DNA from: JAGLOK01 sp963676355
Lineage (GTDB): Bacteria > Bacillota > Clostridia > Christensenellales > UMGS416
Assembly (NCBI GenBank): GCA_963676355.1
Contig: OY781093.1
Span: forward strand, 1,674,001-1,738,000
DNA: 64,000 nt
Direction of reading: 5' to 3'
In this document: positions 7,739-16,127 of the stretch, in pieces
Layout: every line of letters begins with the position of its first letter
Numbering within the stretch: the first letter of the stretch is position 1
Program-made: the position numbers and the translations under genes
The notes under the pieces: generated by a model
Seen by the model: only the letters and a program-made list of their open reading frames with translations
The model's database searches: none
Told to the model about the DNA's origin: nothing

Positions 7739-8797
7739 TTAGTCTATAAGCATCTCGATAAATTTCTTAGCTTTCCAATGGGATTGTTGCATATCATAGT
7801 CATTGATATCAGAAGGATTGGGTGAGAACCAACTATATTTATCGTATAGGAATTCGCTTTCAATATTTTCATTTTTCAAATCATCAAATACTGATTGCAG
7901 TAAATTTGCATCAGCGTTTATTTCGCCAGGTGTTTTGTTCCAAAATTGAAAATTTTCAAAATTGCCGTGCTTTTCAAAAGACTCCCCAATGTAGTTGCAG
8001 AATTTAAAATTGAATTTTTTAAGATCATATTCTTTTGCCTTTTTAATTTTACTTAATGATCGATAGCTATTTCGGAGCACGTTTGAATCAATTTTATATT
8101 CTTGACTCTTGTACATGTTATCATAATGTATGCTTATTACGTTTAGCTTCCTTCTTTTCATTTCTGAAATCTGAGAAAATAGCATATAAAAATCCCCGAA
8201 TCTACCACTGAAAACTTTTGCAGTGTGGGCTCTTCCTATTATTTCAAAGCGGATGTCATTAATAGCTGCGTATTTAGCGGCTGTAGTGTTAAGAGCGTTT
8301 GTGTAAATTTTAATATCAGATGTGTTGGAGATAAAAATACCTTCCTCAATATTTTCTACATTGTCATGGATATAAATAGCTTCAAGATGGATAGCTTCAG
8401 AGAACGCATTGTTTTCGATTCTTTTTATAAATCTAGGTACTATAAATTTCTTGATATCACCATAATAGTGTTTAAGTTCGTTGTTTTTTATTTCAGCATT
8501 CCATATTTCACTATCAATATATTCTTGAATTTCTTTTTTTATAAAATCTTCTTGAACCGCTTTAAGCAGCAGATCTTTAAACTCTGCGTTTCTATGGTTA
8601 TTGGAGTTTATAGTATCTCGTACTTTTTTAAGTATTTCGCTTAAATTTTTGCCATCAACGATGTCTTCCTGACTTAATATATGGTCAGTGGTTGTATATA
8701 CTTGTGTTCCGCAATAATGACAGCTGGTTGTTTTGTGGCTTTGGTCGCCTTGTATATTTGAGCCGCAGTTTGGGCATTGAACTGTGAAATGCTTCAT
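7739..8797 (-). CDS. Zinc-ribbon protein with BspA-like leucine-rich segment
   Basis: 352 residues from ATG 8797, with GGAG 6 bases upstream (a TTG at 8809 overlaps that ribosome site). The N-terminus is a C4 zinc ribbon: CPNCGSNIQG and CHYCGTQVY. Residues ~115-190 look like BspA-type (LRR_5) repeats, with FIVPRFIKRIENNAF, HLEAIYIHDNVENIEEGIF and a following IKIYT strand. The remainder is charged and unassigned. No signal peptide is present, so it is probably cytoplasmic. Function unknown. Its first 34 codons and its upstream region are repeated at 10661-10911, showing that this gene was part of the duplication described for 8697-11105. Confidence 0.7.
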   Translation of the reverse strand: MKHFTVQCPNCGSNIQGDQSHKTTSCHYCGTQVYTTTDHILSQEDIVDGKNLSEILKKVRDTINSNNHRNAEFKDLLLKAVQEDFIKKEIQEYIDSEIWNAEIKNNELKHYYGDIKKFIVPRFIKRIENNAFSEAIHLEAIYIHDNVENIEEGIFISNTSDIKIYTNALNTTAAKYAAINDIRFEIIGRAHTAKVFSGRFGDFYMLFSQISEMKRRKLNVISIHYDNMYKSQEYKIDSNVLRNSYRSLSKIKKAKEYDLKKFNFKFCNYIGESFEKHGNFENFQFWNKTPGEINADANLLQSVFDDLKNENIESEFLYDKYSWFSPNPSDINDYDMQQSHWKAKKFIEMLID

Positions 8798-9141
8798 ATT
8801 ATTCTCCAATTTCTAAAACATACAATATTTTACCATGCAATTATTATACATTCAAATAAATGAAACATATTACCGAAATTTTAACTATACATTAAGAAAA
8901 AGCAACATTTTGTTGACAAAATATGTATAGTAGCTTAAACTTATTTTATGAAAATAAAAGATATATTTGATGAAATATTGATTTTTTTTAAAAGACACAA
9001 AGCTTTTTTAGCGTCTTTTCTCATTGTTATTTTCATGTACATGTTTTTATACGCCGCTATAGTAAAAGATCCTTTGGGGCATGATCCATTTGACCAATAT
9101 ACGCGCCAAGCAAAGGCTTGGACGGAGGGCAAAACGTATTT
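8697..9141. repeat. 445-bp direct repeat, copy 1
   Basis: Nearly identical to 10661-11105 (constant offset of 1964, only a handful of substitutions). It holds the 5' end of the zinc-ribbon gene, the divergent intergenic region and the first 65 codons of the glycosyltransferase-like gene. It ends exactly where the sequence switches to rnpB. Confidence 0.95.
8948..9141 (+). pseudogene. Truncated 5' fragment of the glycosyltransferase-like gene
   Basis: The first ~65 codons match the intact gene at 10912 almost perfectly (MKIKDIFDEILIF onward). After AAAACGTATTT the frame runs into a duplicated rnpB fragment and stops at once (TTCGCTTGA). It would encode only a short peptide with one membrane segment. 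It is a duplication remnant, not a functional gene. Confidence 0.93.
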
Positions 9142-9219
9142 CGCTTGATCCGTTTTGGTAACATACGACCCAGATAGATGGTCATTCACGACAGAACTCG
9201 GCTTATAGACCTATCTCAC
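9135..9219 (+). pseudogene. Orphan 3' fragment of rnpB
   Basis: Matches rnpB positions 7465-7549 with only a few changes (GAGCC to GATCC, ACGGCCC to ACGACCC, CTAGCTC to CTATCTC). It lacks the 5' two-thirds and all of the catalytic core on that side, so it cannot be active. The shared CGTATTT at its left end is also present in the glycosyltransferase gene and marks the recombination junction. Confidence 0.95.
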
Positions 9220-9257
9220 TTGTATATCGCAGATGAGTCTAAAGCTTAGATGTGATT

Positions 9258-9286
9258 AAGCCCCTGAAGAAATTCAGGGGCTTTTT
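9258..9286. terminator. Terminator after the rnpB fragment
   Basis: AAGCCCCTGAA / TTCAGGGGCTTTTT hairpin, usable by the 9320 lipoprotein gene from the other side as well. Confidence 0.75.
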
Positions 9287-9319
9287 ATATATTTTCTTAA
9301 GTGCTAAATATTGATAATC

Positions 9320-10486
9320 TTATTGCTTTGTCTCATCTACCAAAGTTGCAAATCCAGCATATCCTTTGTTTGGATCTAGTGGTGGCTCTACATATGCCCT
9401 GTATAGAAAATAGTCAAATGTCTCACTCATCCCAGGAAATAATCCCATAACTTCTTCGTGGAATGCATAAACTTCTTCATTTAAAAGCTCTTCATTTTCC
9501 TCATTAACTTCAATGCTTGTTGTGTAAGAAAAGATAGGCATAAATCCAGTGGTAACTGGATCCATTGATATATTATAGAAGGTTATTTCGTTATCTGATT
9601 CGAGTGTTATTGGGAAACTATACACTTGGGAAACCTCATTATACAGGTCTTGATAAAAAGCTTGTGAGTCCTTGAGACTATTATAGTTTATAAAAGGCGC
9701 AGGAGTATCAACTACATTGAATATTTGTTGAAATAGTAATGCTGGAACTAGATAGCCTTCTTGTTTGAGTTCTTTAGATTTTTCATACATATCAATTGCA
9801 TTTAATCCGCTGTAGCTTATATCATTGATATATATGTAATATATTTTCCATCCATCTTTTTGCTTTCCATAAACAAAACTGATTAAACTTTCATTAACAT
9901 CATCATATGCAGATATAAGAGAAATATACATTTCAGTTGTATAGCCTGTATAGCTTAGCACCATATCACTTTCTGGATGGAAAAGGGATGAACTGAAATT
10001 ACCTTCATAAAATACCTGTGCATAGCACTTAAGGTAGGAATTATTTTGCCTGTTTTTTATATTACCGTTATACAATTCAAGTAGTTGTTTAATTTTATCA
10101 TATGAAGAAAATGATTTCTCATCTGTGTATTTAATAAATGTATCTACATCTATATTTAATATACAATTATATAGTATCTCATCAAGCTGGCTAATCTCAG
10201 ACTCTACAGACTCTGGAATATTTTCGTTCCAAGTATACCATGATGTTCCGCTACCTATTTCATTACCATCATTGTCGTAGTTTTTTGATTCGTCAGTGGA
10301 AAAAACACCTGACTCCATAATATCTGGTAGCTTTAATTTCGATTTATTATCGTTGATTTCTTCATCAACTTCATTTTCAACTTTTTCGATTGGTGTTGTA
10401 GAATCATTATTATTGTTAGTTTTACAAGAGCTAAATAGCAACGCAAGTAGTAGGATAGAAAGTAGTATATAGGCTATTTTTTTCAT
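9320..10486 (-). CDS. Putative lipoprotein, function unknown
   Basis: 388 residues from ATG 10486, preceded by GAGGTG. A lipoprotein signal peptide (KKIAYILLSILLLALLFSSC) ends in the lipobox LFSSC, then an Asn/Asp/Glu-rich linker. The body has no motif I recognise; it contains many aromatic residues and a stretch resembling a DUF-type secreted beta domain. It is predicted to be anchored to the outside of the membrane. It lies inside the duplicated zone, between the orphan rnpB fragment and the remnant of the second zinc-ribbon gene copy. It may therefore have been inserted there, or have been lost from the first copy of the unit. Confidence 0.75.
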   Translation of the reverse strand: MKKIAYILLSILLLALLFSSCKTNNNNDSTTPIEKVENEVDEEINDNKSKLKLPDIMESGVFSTDESKNYDNDGNEIGSGTSWYTWNENIPESVESEISQLDEILYNCILNIDVDTFIKYTDEKSFSSYDKIKQLLELYNGNIKNRQNNSYLKCYAQVFYEGNFSSSLFHPESDMVLSYTGYTTEMYISLISAYDDVNESLISFVYGKQKDGWKIYYIYINDISYSGLNAIDMYEKSKELKQEGYLVPALLFQQIFNVVDTPAPFINYNSLKDSQAFYQDLYNEVSQVYSFPITLESDNEITFYNISMDPVTTGFMPIFSYTTSIEVNEENEELLNEEVYAFHEEVMGLFPGMSETFDYFLYRAYVEPPLDPNKGYAGFATLVDETKQ

Positions 10487-10660
10487 TTTCACCTCTTTTG
10501 ATGTCATAGTAAATACTAGAATAGTTTACCATTTTGATGAAATTTATTCAATTGATGAGCATTAAATTGACTCCAAAAACCATCTGCTATAAAATTATTG
10601 ATGTATGATATTAAAAATCGTAGTTAAAAAAATAGGGGATTTCTTTTATCGTAACAGGAT

Positions 10661-10761
10661 TATACTTGTGTTCCGCAATAATGACAGCTGGTTGTTTTGT
10701 GGCTTTGGTCGCCTTGTATATTTGAGCCGCAGTTTGGGCATTGAACTGTGAAATGCTTCAT
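10661..10761 (-). pseudogene. Remnant of a second copy of the zinc-ribbon/LRR gene (first ~34 codons)
   Basis: Identical or nearly so to the start of the 7739-8797 gene, including both CxxC pairs and the GGAG ribosome site. Beyond 10661 the similarity stops abruptly and unrelated sequence follows. It is not a complete gene. Confidence 0.88.
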
Positions 10762-11105
10762 ATTATTCTCCAATTTCTAAAACATACAATATTTTACCAT
10801 GCAATTATTATACATCCAAATAAATGAAACATATTACCGAAATTTTAACTATACATTAAGAAAAAGCAACATTTTGTTGACAAAATATGTATAGTAGCTT
10901 AAACTTATTTTATGAAAATAAAAGATATATTTGATGAAATATTGATTTTTTTAAAAAGACACAAAGCTTTTTTAGCGTCTTTTCTCATTGTTATTTTCAT
11001 GTACATGTTTTTATACGCCGCTATAGTAAAAGATCCTTTGGGGCATGATCCGTTCGACCAGTATACGCGCCAAGCAAAGGCTTGGACGGAGGGCAAAACG
11101 TATTT
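10661..11105. repeat. 445-bp direct repeat, copy 2
   Basis: Counterpart of 8697-9141. Here the glycosyltransferase frame continues intact, while the zinc-ribbon gene is cut after ~34 codons. Confidence 0.95.
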
Positions 11106-12156
11106 GGATGAGGATTTGTACCACTTGGAGATAGCGATATATGATGGGAAGTACTATGTCAGCTTCCCGCCTGTGCCGTCAGTTGTGATGCTGCCTTTAT
11201 ATCTTATCTTTGGTGACGATACACCCAATACTTACATTGTGACCTTATATGCTATCCTCGCGTATCTTGTGACATATCTAATGTTCAGGCGAAAAACTAG
11301 TGGGGGATATGCTGTATTTTTGGCGTTCTTTTTTGTCTTTGGAAGCAGTGCGCTTGTGCTGTCGCTTTCAGGAGATGTCTGGTTTCACGCGCAGCTTCTT
11401 GCATTTTTGTTTACTATGCTAGCAGTATGTTGTGTTACATCGGATAATAAGCATAATTGGAACTTATCGTTATTGTTTATAGCCCTTGCAGTTGGATGCA
11501 GGCCGCTTAATATAATCTACTTTATTCCACTATATTTTATCATCTATATGAAGCTCAGAAATAGCGGTGCGCTTTTAACCAAGGATAAATCCCTGCGCAC
11601 ACCAAAAGAGTACATCAAGATTATTTTAAAATATATTTGGATACCTGCCTTAATCGGCGGCGCTATGATGGCATATAATTATGTGAGATTTGACAACCCC
11701 CTTGTATTCGGGCATAAATACTTGCCTAACTTTACAAACGGCTATGGACAGTTTGGTTTTGAGTATTTTTTAAATAATCTAAAGTGCACATTTAGGATGC
11801 CTTTATATGAGGATAATACATTTAACTTCCCACACTGGGATGGGTTTGCTTTTTGGATGAGTTTTCCGTTTTTTATTTATGTTGCTATAGAGTTTGTTCT
11901 GCGAAAGAAAAAAGCTGTGGATTGGATTATTGTATCCTGCTTTTTTGCGCAGCTTTTAGTAATAATGTTTCATCGCGGGATGGGAGGATATCAGTTCGGC
12001 TCACGCTACATGATAGACCTTATGCCTTATGCTGCGCTGCTTTTATTTAATGGCGAGATTAAAAAGCGAACCTATGTATTCGTCCTCGGTGCATTCGGTC
12101 TTATGATAAACTCTTATGGTGTTATGTATCAATATTTAGAGTGGATGCTGCAGTAA
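10912..12156 (+). CDS. Polytopic membrane protein, GT-C glycosyltransferase-like
   Basis: 414 residues with about 9-10 hydrophobic spans. After the first span comes an acidic extracytoplasmic loop (KDPLGHDPFDQYTRQAKAW) and a further FPPVPSVVMLPLY segment. This layout is typical of GT-C enzymes (ArnT/PMT-like, DUF2029-like) that use lipid-linked sugars, where an early Asp in the first loop is catalytic. The exact substrate cannot be read. No Shine-Dalgarno site precedes ATG 10912. A TTGACA (10877-10882) with TAAACT 17 bases on would place the transcript start almost at the ATG, so translation could be leaderless. A truncated twin lies at 8948. Confidence 0.65.
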   Translation: MKIKDIFDEILIFLKRHKAFLASFLIVIFMYMFLYAAIVKDPLGHDPFDQYTRQAKAWTEGKTYLDEDLYHLEIAIYDGKYYVSFPPVPSVVMLPLYLIFGDDTPNTYIVTLYAILAYLVTYLMFRRKTSGGYAVFLAFFFVFGSSALVLSLSGDVWFHAQLLAFLFTMLAVCCVTSDNKHNWNLSLLFIALAVGCRPLNIIYFIPLYFIIYMKLRNSGALLTKDKSLRTPKEYIKIILKYIWIPALIGGAMMAYNYVRFDNPLVFGHKYLPNFTNGYGQFGFEYFLNNLKCTFRMPLYEDNTFNFPHWDGFAFWMSFPFFIYVAIEFVLRKKKAVDWIIVSCFFAQLLVIMFHRGMGGYQFGSRYMIDLMPYAALLLFNGEIKKRTYVFVLGAFGLMINSYGVMYQYLEWMLQ

Positions 12157-12189
12157 GGCTTAGTTACTTGTGAATTTTAAAAAGAAGCA

Positions 12190-12261
12190 ATGCTCACATA
12201 CAAACCACTTGCACCTGACACTTGGGATAATTGCGGCGAAAACTCTGCTGAGCTGAAGTAA
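12190..12261 (+). pseudogene. Possible remnant of a GNAT acetyltransferase start
   Basis: A 23-codon frame reads MLTYKPLAPDTWDN and then stops. YKPLxPDTWD is a common opening of GNAT-family proteins in this phylum, so this may be the decayed head of such a gene. It is too short to be sure. Confidence 0.3.
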
Positions 12262-12363
12262 GATATAATATTTTAAGTACAATTTTCGCTTTCGCTATTT
12301 TCCTACAGCTTGATAAAGCTTGTGTGGAACTTGTTTCCATGAAGAGAGCTGTTTAATAAAGTG

Positions 12364-12449
12364 AAACGGGGGTAGGGGTGCAGCCCCGCATATTTCCCAG
12401 CCGCCGCGAAGTTTGTAGAAAAAATAAAGTACGACGGCGTTTAGGGTGG
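12364..12449 (+). repeat. GC-rich dispersed repeat, copy 1
   Basis: Shares CCCAGCCGCCGCGAAGTTTG and ACGGCGtTtAGGGTGG with 28692-28782. A GGGGTGCAGCCCC hairpin stands at its left end. Further copies are at 31475 and 31157 on the other strand. Confidence 0.8.
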
Positions 12450-12592
12450 ATGCCCAATATAAAACACAATTCGCATTTTTAATACACATAAAATCCACAG
12501 TCACAGAAAGTTCATAAACAATTTGTTGCATAACCATAAAAACAATGGTAATATTAATGTAACAAATATGTAATATTATTTCAGGGGAAGAA

Positions 12593-13399
12593 ATGACACA
12601 AAACATATATATAATTAAAAATGCTAAACTGCGAAAGTTTCTACTTTTCCTTCTTATATTTGTTGGTGTGATGGGGATAACTGACACGATGTTGCTTATC
12701 CCTGTAACATCAAGCATAACGCTTGGAATGATAGCACCGGCGGCTTTGGGCATAGTGCTCATTGGAGTTGGAACGCTTAATCTCACAAAATCAAAGGCGT
12801 TTTTCAAAAACAAAACTCTTCTTAAATTAATCGCAGTAACCTTAGTTTTAGGTGTGTTATTTTTTTCGGTAATCGAATCCTTTATTTGGGCGAACGCTCA
12901 GTCAGAGGAAGCAAACAATACTAAAAGTAATTTCGTTATAGTGCTCGGATGTGGCATATTTCCAGACGGAAGGCTAACGCTATCGCTTAAAAACAGGTTG
13001 GATGCGGCATATGATTATATGGAAAAGTACCCTGATGCAATTTGCATTGTATCCGGAGGGCAAGGTGCAAATGAACCTTTGCCCGAAGGGGAGGCTATGG
13101 CTCAATATCTATTAGAAAAAGGAATTGAGGAAAGCCGAATATTAAGCGAACAAAAGGCCACAAGCACTAAGCAGAATCTTAAATATTCATATGAGATGAT
13201 AGAAAAGGCTTACCCTGATAAAGACAAAACTGTGGCAATTGTAAGCAGTGAGTTTCATATGTTCAGAGTGAAGTTTTTGGCTAAAAGATATGGAATGGAT
13301 GCGATAGGGATTCCTTCTCCTACAGCGTGGTATATACTGCCTAACTGTATGATAAGAGAGTTCTTTGCGGTAATAAAATCATTTTTCTTGGATAAGTAA
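12593..13399 (+). CDS. YdcF/SanA family (DUF218) membrane protein
   Basis: 268 residues. Three hydrophobic N-terminal segments (to ~residue 105) are followed by the DUF218 domain: FVIVLGCGIFPDGRLTLSLK, ICIVSGGQGANE, EGEAMAQYLLEKGI, the ATSTKQNL loop and VSSEFHMFRVKFLAKRYG. The family comprises envelope proteins of uncertain reaction; SanA in enterics affects vancomycin barrier function. ATG 12593 follows GGGGAAG at 5 bases. It is a single gene with its own terminator at 13423-13450. Confidence 0.88.
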   Translation: MTQNIYIIKNAKLRKFLLFLLIFVGVMGITDTMLLIPVTSSITLGMIAPAALGIVLIGVGTLNLTKSKAFFKNKTLLKLIAVTLVLGVLFFSVIESFIWANAQSEEANNTKSNFVIVLGCGIFPDGRLTLSLKNRLDAAYDYMEKYPDAICIVSGGQGANEPLPEGEAMAQYLLEKGIEESRILSEQKATSTKQNLKYSYEMIEKAYPDKDKTVAIVSSEFHMFRVKFLAKRYGMDAIGIPSPTAWYILPNCMIREFFAVIKSFFLDK

Positions 13400-13422
13400 T
13401 TATCCGAGGGTATATATACTCA

Positions 13423-13450
13423 AAAGCCCACAGCAGACGCTGTGGGCTTT
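13423..13450. terminator. Bidirectional terminator
   Basis: AAAGCCCACAGC / GCTGTGGGCTTT hairpin between the convergent YdcF-like gene and the 13476 lipoprotein gene. Confidence 0.85.
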
Positions 13451-13475
13451 GATATATTATAAAGGCCGAGGTTTC

Positions 13476-13931
13476 TCAGCCATCGTTGACATTATCGTCA
13501 TTTGCACACCGATAATAATCAAACTCGTTGTCGGATCTTAACTCCAGCTTTAAAGTACCGCGTTTTAAGCTGTTATAATCCAGTAGAATTTTGTATATAC
13601 CTTCGTTTAAGATAAACGACTCATTAAAAGACAATACTTTTCCCGCATTTTCGTAGATAATCTTATCATCATTTGTCAGGATTTTTATGCTTATATCTCC
13701 ATCTGCCACCATTGAGTTGAGCTTCACAAGCACTTTTCCGTCTTCTTGCATCTTGAGCTCATGAGCTTCTTCTCCACTTTTTTTGTTAAACTTTAATGAG
13801 TATATTCCGGTGGACTCATTTTTGTCAGATTTATAGTTGAAGCTGGTAGTGACTGAAGATTGCAATCCACACCCCGTGAATACTAGTGTAAAAGCCAAAA
13901 GAGCAGCAAGTAGTATAACTCTTTTTTTCAT
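13476..13931 (-). CDS. Small putative lipoprotein
   Basis: 151 residues. The signal peptide KKRVILLAALLAFTLVFTGC has a clear lipobox (FTGC). The mature part is a predicted beta-rich domain (ISIKILTNDDKIIYENAGK, IYKILLDYNSLKRGTLKLEL) that may be an immunoglobulin-like or carbohydrate-facing fold. Function unknown. ATG 13931 is preceded by GAGGTGATATT. Confidence 0.75.
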   Translation of the reverse strand: MKKRVILLAALLAFTLVFTGCGLQSSVTTSFNYKSDKNESTGIYSLKFNKKSGEEAHELKMQEDGKVLVKLNSMVADGDISIKILTNDDKIIYENAGKVLSFNESFILNEGIYKILLDYNSLKRGTLKLELRSDNEFDYYRCANDDNVNDG

Positions 13932-14037
13932 AATATCACCTCGATATAATTCTTATGTTACTATCTAAGTTTATATAAAACATGAGGTGTATATAATTCA
14001 AGATGGGTTAGAAGAATATTAGAGTGCTTTAATTTTA

Positions 14038-14574
14038 CTACTTTTTCATATAGCCGCCGCGGATAGCCTTCACATCGTTGATGGATATCACACTTTCGGG
14101 CGTTATTTCGTTTATTATTTTAACTGCTTGGGGTATCCTTTTTCTTTTAAGATGGATGATAAGCAGTTTTCTTGCGCCATCTTTTCCTTGGCCATCAATA
14201 GATGTTACCGCAAATGATTCAGCTCTTAAGCTTTCCAGCAGTAAGTCGACTACGGGGTTGCTTTTCATTATCACGTTTATCGAGCTTATGCCAAAGGCGA
14301 GCTTTGCATCCAGCCAAGAGCCAAGATAGTTGCCCAATGCGAATGCGACGCAGAACACAATGATTTTGGTGATGCTGTCACCGGCGTTTGATAGCACAGA
14401 TCCTGTGATTAGAACCCATGTCAGTATATCAAAGAAGGCGAGAATAGAGCCTTTTATGCGCTCGCCACGGTTTATGAGGACTAAGCGCAGTGTTGAAATC
14501 GTAACTTCAAGTATTTTTCCGAAAAATATTACAAAGTATACCCATATGCTGTTGCCTGTTATTAGAAATTCCAT
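14038..14574 (-). CDS. UPF0316 family membrane protein (DUF5698/DUF2179)
   Basis: 178 residues. Three N-terminal transmembrane helices include the family's STLRLVLINRGER segment and FALGNYLGSWLDAKLAFG. A soluble C-terminal DUF2179 ferredoxin-like domain follows (AVTSIDGQGKDGARKLLIIH and ITPESVISINDVKAIRGGY). DUF2179 may bind a small ligand; no reaction is known. AAGGAG stands upstream of ATG 14574. Confidence 0.88.
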   Translation of the reverse strand: MEFLITGNSIWVYFVIFFGKILEVTISTLRLVLINRGERIKGSILAFFDILTWVLITGSVLSNAGDSITKIIVFCVAFALGNYLGSWLDAKLAFGISSINVIMKSNPVVDLLLESLRAESFAVTSIDGQGKDGARKLLIIHLKRKRIPQAVKIINEITPESVISINDVKAIRGGYMKK

Positions 14575-14592
14575 TTAATTAATTTACTCCTT

Positions 14593-14748
14593 TTATTTGC
14601 TTAAGTGTGCTTTTATAAATTCAGCTTCTCTGTCGTTGCAAATTTTCGCATCACGAGATTTTATGTCTAGATGAAATGCGTGCATCAGTTTGTGATATTG
14701 CGTGACGTATATGTTAATGATTGTAGGCAGTTTTTGTGTTTGTGCCAT
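14593..14748 (-). CDS. Possible 51-residue protein or remnant
   Basis: A frame from ATG 14748 reads MAQTQKLPTIINIYVTQYHK and then a balanced mixed sequence ending EAEFIKAHLSK. It stops just before the ribosome site of the UPF0316 gene, so it could be a translationally coupled leader gene. There is no Shine-Dalgarno site before the ATG. An overlapping frame starting further upstream suggests a frameshifted older gene as the alternative. Function unknown. Confidence 0.35.
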   Translation of the reverse strand: MAQTQKLPTIINIYVTQYHKLMHAFHLDIKSRDAKICNDREAEFIKAHLSK

Positions 14749-14848
14749 CGAGAGTCGTTAGTCGAGCGCAGTGCTTTGTGTCGGACGAAGAGAACAATCT
14801 ATTAAATAAAAAACTTGTAATCGACATTGATTCACCCTTTTTTCTATC

Positions 14849-15892
14849 TCAAAACCACTTTCTTTTCTTGAAAAATATCAGCATAGCACCCGCTATGAAA
14901 ACGCAGCCCAGTACGAAATATATAAACGCGCTTGGGTTTTTGATGCCGGGCAGCGATGCAAAGTTCATGCCGAACACACCAGCAAGAAACGACAACGGTA
15001 TAAATATAGCAGAAAAAACGGTGAGTGTGGTCATTATTTTGTTCATGTCGTTGCCGGAGTTTGCAATCTGAGTTTCATACAGCGAGTTTACCATCTCTCG
15101 ATAGGTTGAAATCTCGGATAATATCTGTCTCACATTGTTTAATATGTCATCAAAATATGGCTTTGTTTCCTTTGATATATGCGTTGAATTATGCGAAATG
15201 ATATCAAACAGACTCGTTTCCACAGGCTCAAGATTCATCTTTAAAAACAGAAGCTCTTTTCTAAGCCAATATACCTTTTTCATCTCATTGTTGTTATCCA
15301 TGATAATGGAAGCCTCGGTTTCGTTAAACCGTCCTGATATAAACTCCAATATCGAATAATATCTGTCTATAAGGTCATCGGCCAGCGCGTTAAACAGATA
15401 GTCCGCCTTCATGCGCCGCACCTGTCCGCCTGCGGTTTCAATTCTGTTTCTTATCTCGTCAAACACATCGCCTGCGGTTTCTTGGAAAGTTATAAGAGTG
15501 TTTCCTTTAAGTATCATCGCAAGATGCTCGTGCACAATCCAATCGTTTTCAAGATAGACCATTTTGAGAATTGAAAAAAGATAGTCGTTCTTTTCAGAGG
15601 CCTGGCTGCGCTCTGTTACATTTACTATCGCCTCAAGGTCGATTTTATGAATACCAAACTTATTTCCGATGCTTTCTATAAGCCCCGAATCATGCATTCC
15701 AGTGATGTTAAGCCACACTACATGGCCTAAATCATCGGGAATTTCGTTGGTGGATTTTATAGTTTTGCGCTCAAACTCATCTTCATTATAAAAAAGCACT
15801 TCCATCTTAGTTTTCTCAGGCTTTTTCGTTCCTGTATATTTTAATGTGCCGGGAGGATTGTGAGCGAAAAGCTTAAAGTTTTTGGCGGGCAT
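14849..15892 (-). CDS. corA: CorA-family divalent cation transporter
   Basis: 347 residues, typical length. A long acidic cytoplasmic funnel domain (~1-285) is followed by two transmembrane helices. The pore signature GMN is present in AGVFGMNFASLPG (residues 308-310), preceded by the TVFSAIFIPLSFLAG helix. It forms pentamers that admit Mg2+, Co2+ or Ni2+ (and Zn2+ in ZntB relatives). The acidic loop (PGIKNPSAF) is less classic than the MPEL of the Mg2+ type, so specificity is open. No M-box-like leader was recognised in the 235 bases upstream. Confidence 0.92.
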   Translation of the reverse strand: MPAKNFKLFAHNPPGTLKYTGTKKPEKTKMEVLFYNEDEFERKTIKSTNEIPDDLGHVVWLNITGMHDSGLIESIGNKFGIHKIDLEAIVNVTERSQASEKNDYLFSILKMVYLENDWIVHEHLAMILKGNTLITFQETAGDVFDEIRNRIETAGGQVRRMKADYLFNALADDLIDRYYSILEFISGRFNETEASIIMDNNNEMKKVYWLRKELLFLKMNLEPVETSLFDIISHNSTHISKETKPYFDDILNNVRQILSEISTYREMVNSLYETQIANSGNDMNKIMTTLTVFSAIFIPLSFLAGVFGMNFASLPGIKNPSAFIYFVLGCVFIAGAMLIFFKKRKWF

Positions 15893-16045
15893 AATAGCAT
15901 CCTCTTTAAAACGTTATTTATATTAATAATGGTAACAGATGAGGGAGAGTATGTAAATGTGATTGGACTTTTTGTATGCACAAAAAGAATTTCTTTTGGC
16001 TTTTATGTGTTGTAGGTTTAGGATGTATTAATGCGTATCAACATA

Positions 16046-16054
16046 TGCTATAAT
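16046..16054 (+). promoter_or_regulatory. Extended -10 promoter element
   Basis: TGCTATAAT, 74 bases before the 16128 gene. The same TG-C-TATAAT block precedes the genes at 33365 and 41520. Confidence 0.45.
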
Positions 16055-16127
16055 AAACCAAATATATCAAAATAGTATAATTGTGGGATTTGAAAAAGCA
16101 ATTTGAGAAAAAAAGAGGTTCATTTGT

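Larger units (their letters stand above)
12157..12592. other. 436-base gene-poor stretch
   Basis: It holds a short decayed coding fragment (12190-12261), a palindromic repeat copy (12364-12449) and otherwise AT-rich sequence. No RNA gene is recognised. Confidence 0.6.

Noticed and set aside
15893..16127. Mg2+ riboswitch ahead of corA
   Set aside because: No M-box-like conserved core or terminator/antiterminator pair could be recognised.
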